NCBI GenBank assembly: GCA_024305745.1
Contig: JAHRBS010000010.1
Span: forward strand, 2,053,501 to 2,117,500
Length of the DNA: 64,000 nt
DNA from: Polyporus tsugae
Lineage: Eukaryota; Basidiomycota; Agaricomycetes; Polyporales; Polyporaceae
Reading direction: 5' to 3'
In this document: piece by piece, positions 60,850-64,000 of the stretch
Position numbering within the stretch: position 1 is the stretch's first letter
Layout of the letters: the number at the start of each line of letters is the position of its first letter
The notes under the pieces: generated by a model
Database searches by the model: none
The model's input: only the letters and a program-made list of their open reading frames with translations
What the model was told of the DNA's origin: nothing
Made by a program: the position numbers and the translations under genes

Positions 60850-62784
60850 ATGGCGGCCAGTGCCGCCGACGTCCGGAGCATCCTCTCAATACCTAATCCT
60901 CCTCCTGCTGGACCATCCACTCAAGGCAAGAAACCCCAGGCGGCAGAACGGGCCAAGAAACCGGAGGGCATCCCCAGGGAACTGTACGCTCTCATCGGGC
61001 CGACAGCCCCTACCCTTGTTACTCAATTCGCGAAGCCGAGGCTCAAGCAGAAGCCAAACCTTGGAGGGGCCGGACGGGTTAGATGGCACGTCAAAATCAA
61101 CGCTATGCGTCTGGAAGGCAGACATTGACTGGCTTGGATTCTTGGAATGTCCAGGGAATCGCGTCCGTTCAAGAATGGGGCACGAACGGATGACCTCATG
61201 CTGTCGCATTGGGTGAAGACTAGCACACCCTCAGATGCTGGTATGTCCCAGAGACATTTGATAACCTGCTTGATAAAAACACTTCGGGCTAGAGTACCCC
61301 TTCGCCAAGTATAATGTCCCCGCCACCCCGTATGTGTACTCACAGGATGAGTACACTAAGCTCCTGGAAGGTACATCTTGCGTGGTCTCACAACTTGCAT
61401 TCTTGTCTAAATGACCCGGCACACAAGACCCAAAATGGACCAAGGAGGAGACCGACTACCTATTCAACCTCGTGCGCGACTATGACGGCCGGTTTTATGT
61501 CGTTCATGACCGGTACGAATTCCCGGGAAGACCAGAGCGGTCCCTGGAAGTCAGTAACCTCACGACACACATCGTGCACATGTGAACTCATATTCCTATA
61601 GGAGTTGAAGGACCGATATTTCAGCGTATGTCGGAAGCTGGTTCGCACCCGACCGTGGGCTGGAGACGAGGCAAGCAAGTTGGCCCTCATCTCCACTCTA
61701 ACCTACGACAAAGGCAAGGTATCACCACCTCTTTCATGTGAGATCTCTCGTGTTGAGGTTCCCCATGTCAACAGACAAAGAAGTTCTGCGCAAGCAGTAT
61801 GTGGCAAGCTTGGAGAATCGTACCCCTGAACAGATCGCCGAAGAGGATGCACTGTACTTCGAGCTCGAAAGGCTGAAGGAGAACGAGCGTCGCTTCAAGA
61901 AGGACCGTGACGAGCTGCTACGAACTCTGTCTGGTATCGAGTCTGGCTTGCCAGATATCTCGATAGACGACGACGGCCTTGCAGGAACCGCACTCGATAC
62001 GAAGAAGAAGAAGAAGGCTGTTGCTAGCAGCGTCGAGCCCCAGACTCCCATCACGCCTTCTGCCTCCAACGTCATCGCGCTCCCGCAACCTCCACCAAAG
62101 AAGTCCGCCGCGAGGTCGGCCGCCTATGGTGAGCCATCCTCTTCGAAGGACGTGCTTCCTTCATTGACCACTGACCGCCCCTCAGACGCATTACACTGCA
62201 TCGTCCGGACCGAGGTCGAACAGACGGCCGGCTCCTCCACCAAGGCTGCACATGTCCCCGTGCACCTCCGCAGCTACAAGCTCGTACAGCCCAAGACCGC
62301 CATCGCGCCGCGCGTGTTCCAGCTGCTGGGCGAGCTCGGCATCTCGCACACACGCCTGGTCATGCCCACGCGCGAGAACCTGGCCAAGTTCTCGTCGCTC
62401 GTCGACGCCGCGCAGCAGCTCGTCGAGATCAAGAAGGCGGTCGACAAGCACGAGCAGGACATCAGGACGAGCAAAGCGCGCTTGGCGACGCTGCGCGGGG
62501 AGCAACCCGAAGGCGGGGGCGAGGGCGACGCCTTGGGGACGCCGGCGCCGATGGATGTGGACGAGGGCGCGGAGGCGGAGGGCGAGGTGGATGGGCGGGC
62601 GCAGAGCGTGATGAGCACAAGGAGCACGCGCAGCCGGAAGCAGGTGCGTTTCTTGCTTCGTGTCAAAATGGAGGACGATGGTTGATGTTTACGTGGGGAT
62701 GTTGTGCAGAGTCGTCGGTCGATGTCCATTTCCTCGGTGGATACTGCTGGTGGGCCGAACCCCAAACGGCAGAAGCAGCGCTAG
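60850..62784 (+). CDS. SWR1/NuA4 complex subunit SWC4 (DMAP1/Eaf2)
   Basis: Eight exons: 60850-61085, 61155-61240, 61293-61370, 61428-61549, 61602-61713, 61775-62128, 62186-62643, 62710-62784; 506 aa. The protein opens ADVRSILSIPNPP. The DMAP1 SANT/Myb-like region (~95-200) includes RPFKNGARTDDLMLSHWVK, then KWTKEETDYLFNLVRDYDGR, then FYVVHDRYEFPGRPERSLEE and LKDRYFSVCRKLV. A helical segment follows (VLRKQYVASLENRTPEQIAE) and then a conserved C-terminal block with VFQLLGELGISHTRLVMPT and LAKFSSLVDAAQQLVEIKKA. SWC4/DMAP1 is shared by the SWR1 H2A.Z exchange complex and the NuA4 acetyltransferase. Introns 1 and 5 need GC donors (61086 and 61714) to keep VRW/ESRPF and YDK/DKEVL in frame. Confidence 0.93.
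61086..61154 (+). other. GC-AG intron 1 in SWC4
   Basis: 69 nt, donor AGATG|GCACGT, acceptor TGTCCAG|G. It restores the Trp codon TG/G and the sequence VRWESRPF. GT donors nearby lead to stops. Confidence 0.6.
61714..61774 (+). other. GC-AG intron 5 in SWC4
   Basis: 61 nt, donor AAAG|GCAAGG, acceptor TCAACAG|AC. It gives YDKDKEVLRKQY. The GT four bases further on gives a frame with an early stop. Confidence 0.7.
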
Positions 62785-63039
62785 ACGTGTATGGGATATG
62801 GACACTGTATTATAACGCTTTCTTGTAATGTGTATCATATGCATGCAACACGTCTTGAGAAACGATGAGATGAGAGCTTCGTCACCGTGCACATGATGAG
62901 CGCGTCGCGCATAGACCAAGACACGTCCGTGACCGACACGCGCCTGCCGCCCTCCTCGCTACCACCACCCCTTCGCATCTGGTTGCGCCTTGAGAGCCTT
63001 GAGGAGCTCGTGAGCGGTCTTCATTCATAAACTCGTGGC

Positions 63040-64000
63040 ATGCTTGGCCTGCTCGCACGCACGCCGTCCACCCATATTGTACGCAGGCCAGGTGCGCTGC
63101 GTCGCTTCGCCTCCAGCTCAGCACCAGCTCCCCAGCACTCTATATACATCTCTAATTCGACGGACCCCTACTTTAATCTCTCATTCGAAGACTGGTGCGT
63201 CAATGAGTCGTATGCAAGTGCTCTGGCATTGACGCGGACTCGGACTCGACACAGGTTATTCCGGCACAAGTCGCCCGAGGAGCCATTGCTGCTGCTATAC
63301 CGCGATGACCCGTGCGTCATCATAGGCAGGAACCAGAACCCCTGGAAGGAGGTGAACATACGCGCGGCGCGCCGGGCAGGGATACCCGTCATACGGCGGC
63401 ACAGCGGAGGGGGCACGGTATACCACGTACGTCCCATTCTCCCCCAGGCGAAGCGGTCGATTGCGGTATTCATGCGGGAGGAATGTCATTACGCAGGACC
63501 TGGGAAATACCAACTTCTCGATACACCTCCCGAGAGCGTCGTTCGACCGCCATGCGACGGCCGAGGTCGTCATGAGGGCGGTGTGCTCGTTGGGAGTGGA
63601 CGCGAACGTGAACGACCGGAACGACATCTGTGTAGGGAAGGACAAGATATGTCGCCTTTCTCCATCTCTCTGCACCTTTACGCTTACGGCTCGTCGGTCC
63701 TTACGTCTCGGGCTCTGCGTACAAGATCGTGAAGGACCGAGCGTATCACCACGGAACGATGCTCATTTCGACGAGGCTAGATACGCTGGGTGAGCTGCTT
63801 AGGTCTGGGAAGGTGCGTGCGCCAGCCGGGTAGAGGAAGGTCATTCGTCACGTCACTGAGGAATAGTGATGCAGGACACAATGCAGACGCGCGGCGTCGC
63901 GTCGGTGCGTTCGCCCGTGTGCAACCTGCGACAGCGATATGGGCATGTGAGTCACCAGGGCTTTGTGCAAGCGGTTGTGGATGCGTTCCGGACGGAGTAT
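63040..64000 (+). CDS. Lipoate-protein ligase / lipoyltransferase (LplA-like), 3'-truncated by window
   Basis: Exons 63040-63194, 63255-63426, 63497-63646, 63705-63812 and 63875 to beyond 64000. The N-terminus (LARTPSTHIVRRPGALRRFA) looks like a mitochondrial presequence. Core motifs: NLSFEDWLFRHKSPEEP, DDPCVIIGRNQNPWKEVN, RRHSGGGTVYHDLGNTNFSI (lipoyl-AMP site), GRNDICVGKDK-type segment (NDRNDICVGKDK), then VSGSAYK with the catalytic Lys, and DRAYHHGTMLISTRLDTLGE. The enzyme activates lipoate or transfers it to E2/GcvH lysines in mitochondria; yeast Aim22/Lip3 and LIPT1 are relatives. The SGSAYK exon joins the previous one only if the 58-nt intron 63647-63704 has AT-AC ends. The final exon continues past the window, so C-terminal length is unknown. 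Confidence 0.92.
63647..63704 (+). other. Apparent AT-AC intron in the lipoate-ligase gene
   Basis: 58 nt, AAG|ATATGT ... CCTTAC|GTCTCG. It joins GKDK to VSGSAYK in phase 0 and is of normal length for this genome. There is no AG between 63662 and the ACAAG ending at 63725, and using that AG would remove the catalytic lysine motif. Confidence 0.7.

Overview
The window is nuclear DNA of a filamentous basidiomycete, most likely an Agaricomycete. The evidence is dense multi-exon genes on both strands, about 116 introns in my models (most 45-75 nt, nearly all GT-AG), GC-rich coding exons with long Ser/Pro-rich tails, and protein families typical of mushroom-forming fungi. There is no operon structure, no CRISPR array, no recognisable phage or intact transposon, and no secondary-metabolite cluster. 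I rebuilt gene models by hand by joining exons in phase. All coordinates below are coding spans (ATG to stop); UTRs are not defined.

Left part (1-28.5 kb): a CorA/Mnr2-type Mg2+ transporter (+) converges on a 12-exon KDM5-type histone H3K4 demethylase (-). Next come a 14-3-3 protein (-), a secreted S28 serine peptidase (-), a large uncharacterised coiled-coil protein (-) divergent from COQ10 (+), and a CNBP/Gis2-like zinc-knuckle protein (-). Two gene-poor stretches (15.3-17.6 kb and most of 21.7-28.5 kb) hold only short, unconvincing ORFs.

Middle (28.5-45 kb): an aromatic/2-aminoadipate-type aminotransferase (+), a REB1/TTF1-like Myb protein (+), and two different Dbl-family Rho GEFs arranged tail to tail (+ and -).

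Right part (45-64 kb) is the most compact. It holds an AMN1-like leucine-rich-repeat protein (-), a 119-aa hypothetical protein (+), a membrane-anchored amidohydrolase with a degenerate second hydrolase module (+), a TM/coiled-coil protein (-), an intron-containing tRNA-His(GTG) (-), tRNase Z (+), THO complex subunit 7 (-), VTC1 (+), NDUFA8 (-), a ubiquitin-fold hypothetical (+), an NDUFAF3-type complex I assembly factor (-), SWC4/DMAP1 (+) and a lipoate-protein ligase (+, cut by the window end).

The genes are mostly core housekeeping functions (chromatin, RNA export and processing, respiratory chain and cofactors, Rho signalling) and do not form one pathway. The notable observations are at the RNA-structure level: one apparent AT-AC intron in the lipoate ligase, five apparent GC-AG introns, a one-codon initial exon, several micro-exons, and a tRNA-His with a canonical-position intron but two unusual bases. 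I found no convincing previously undescribed multi-gene system.
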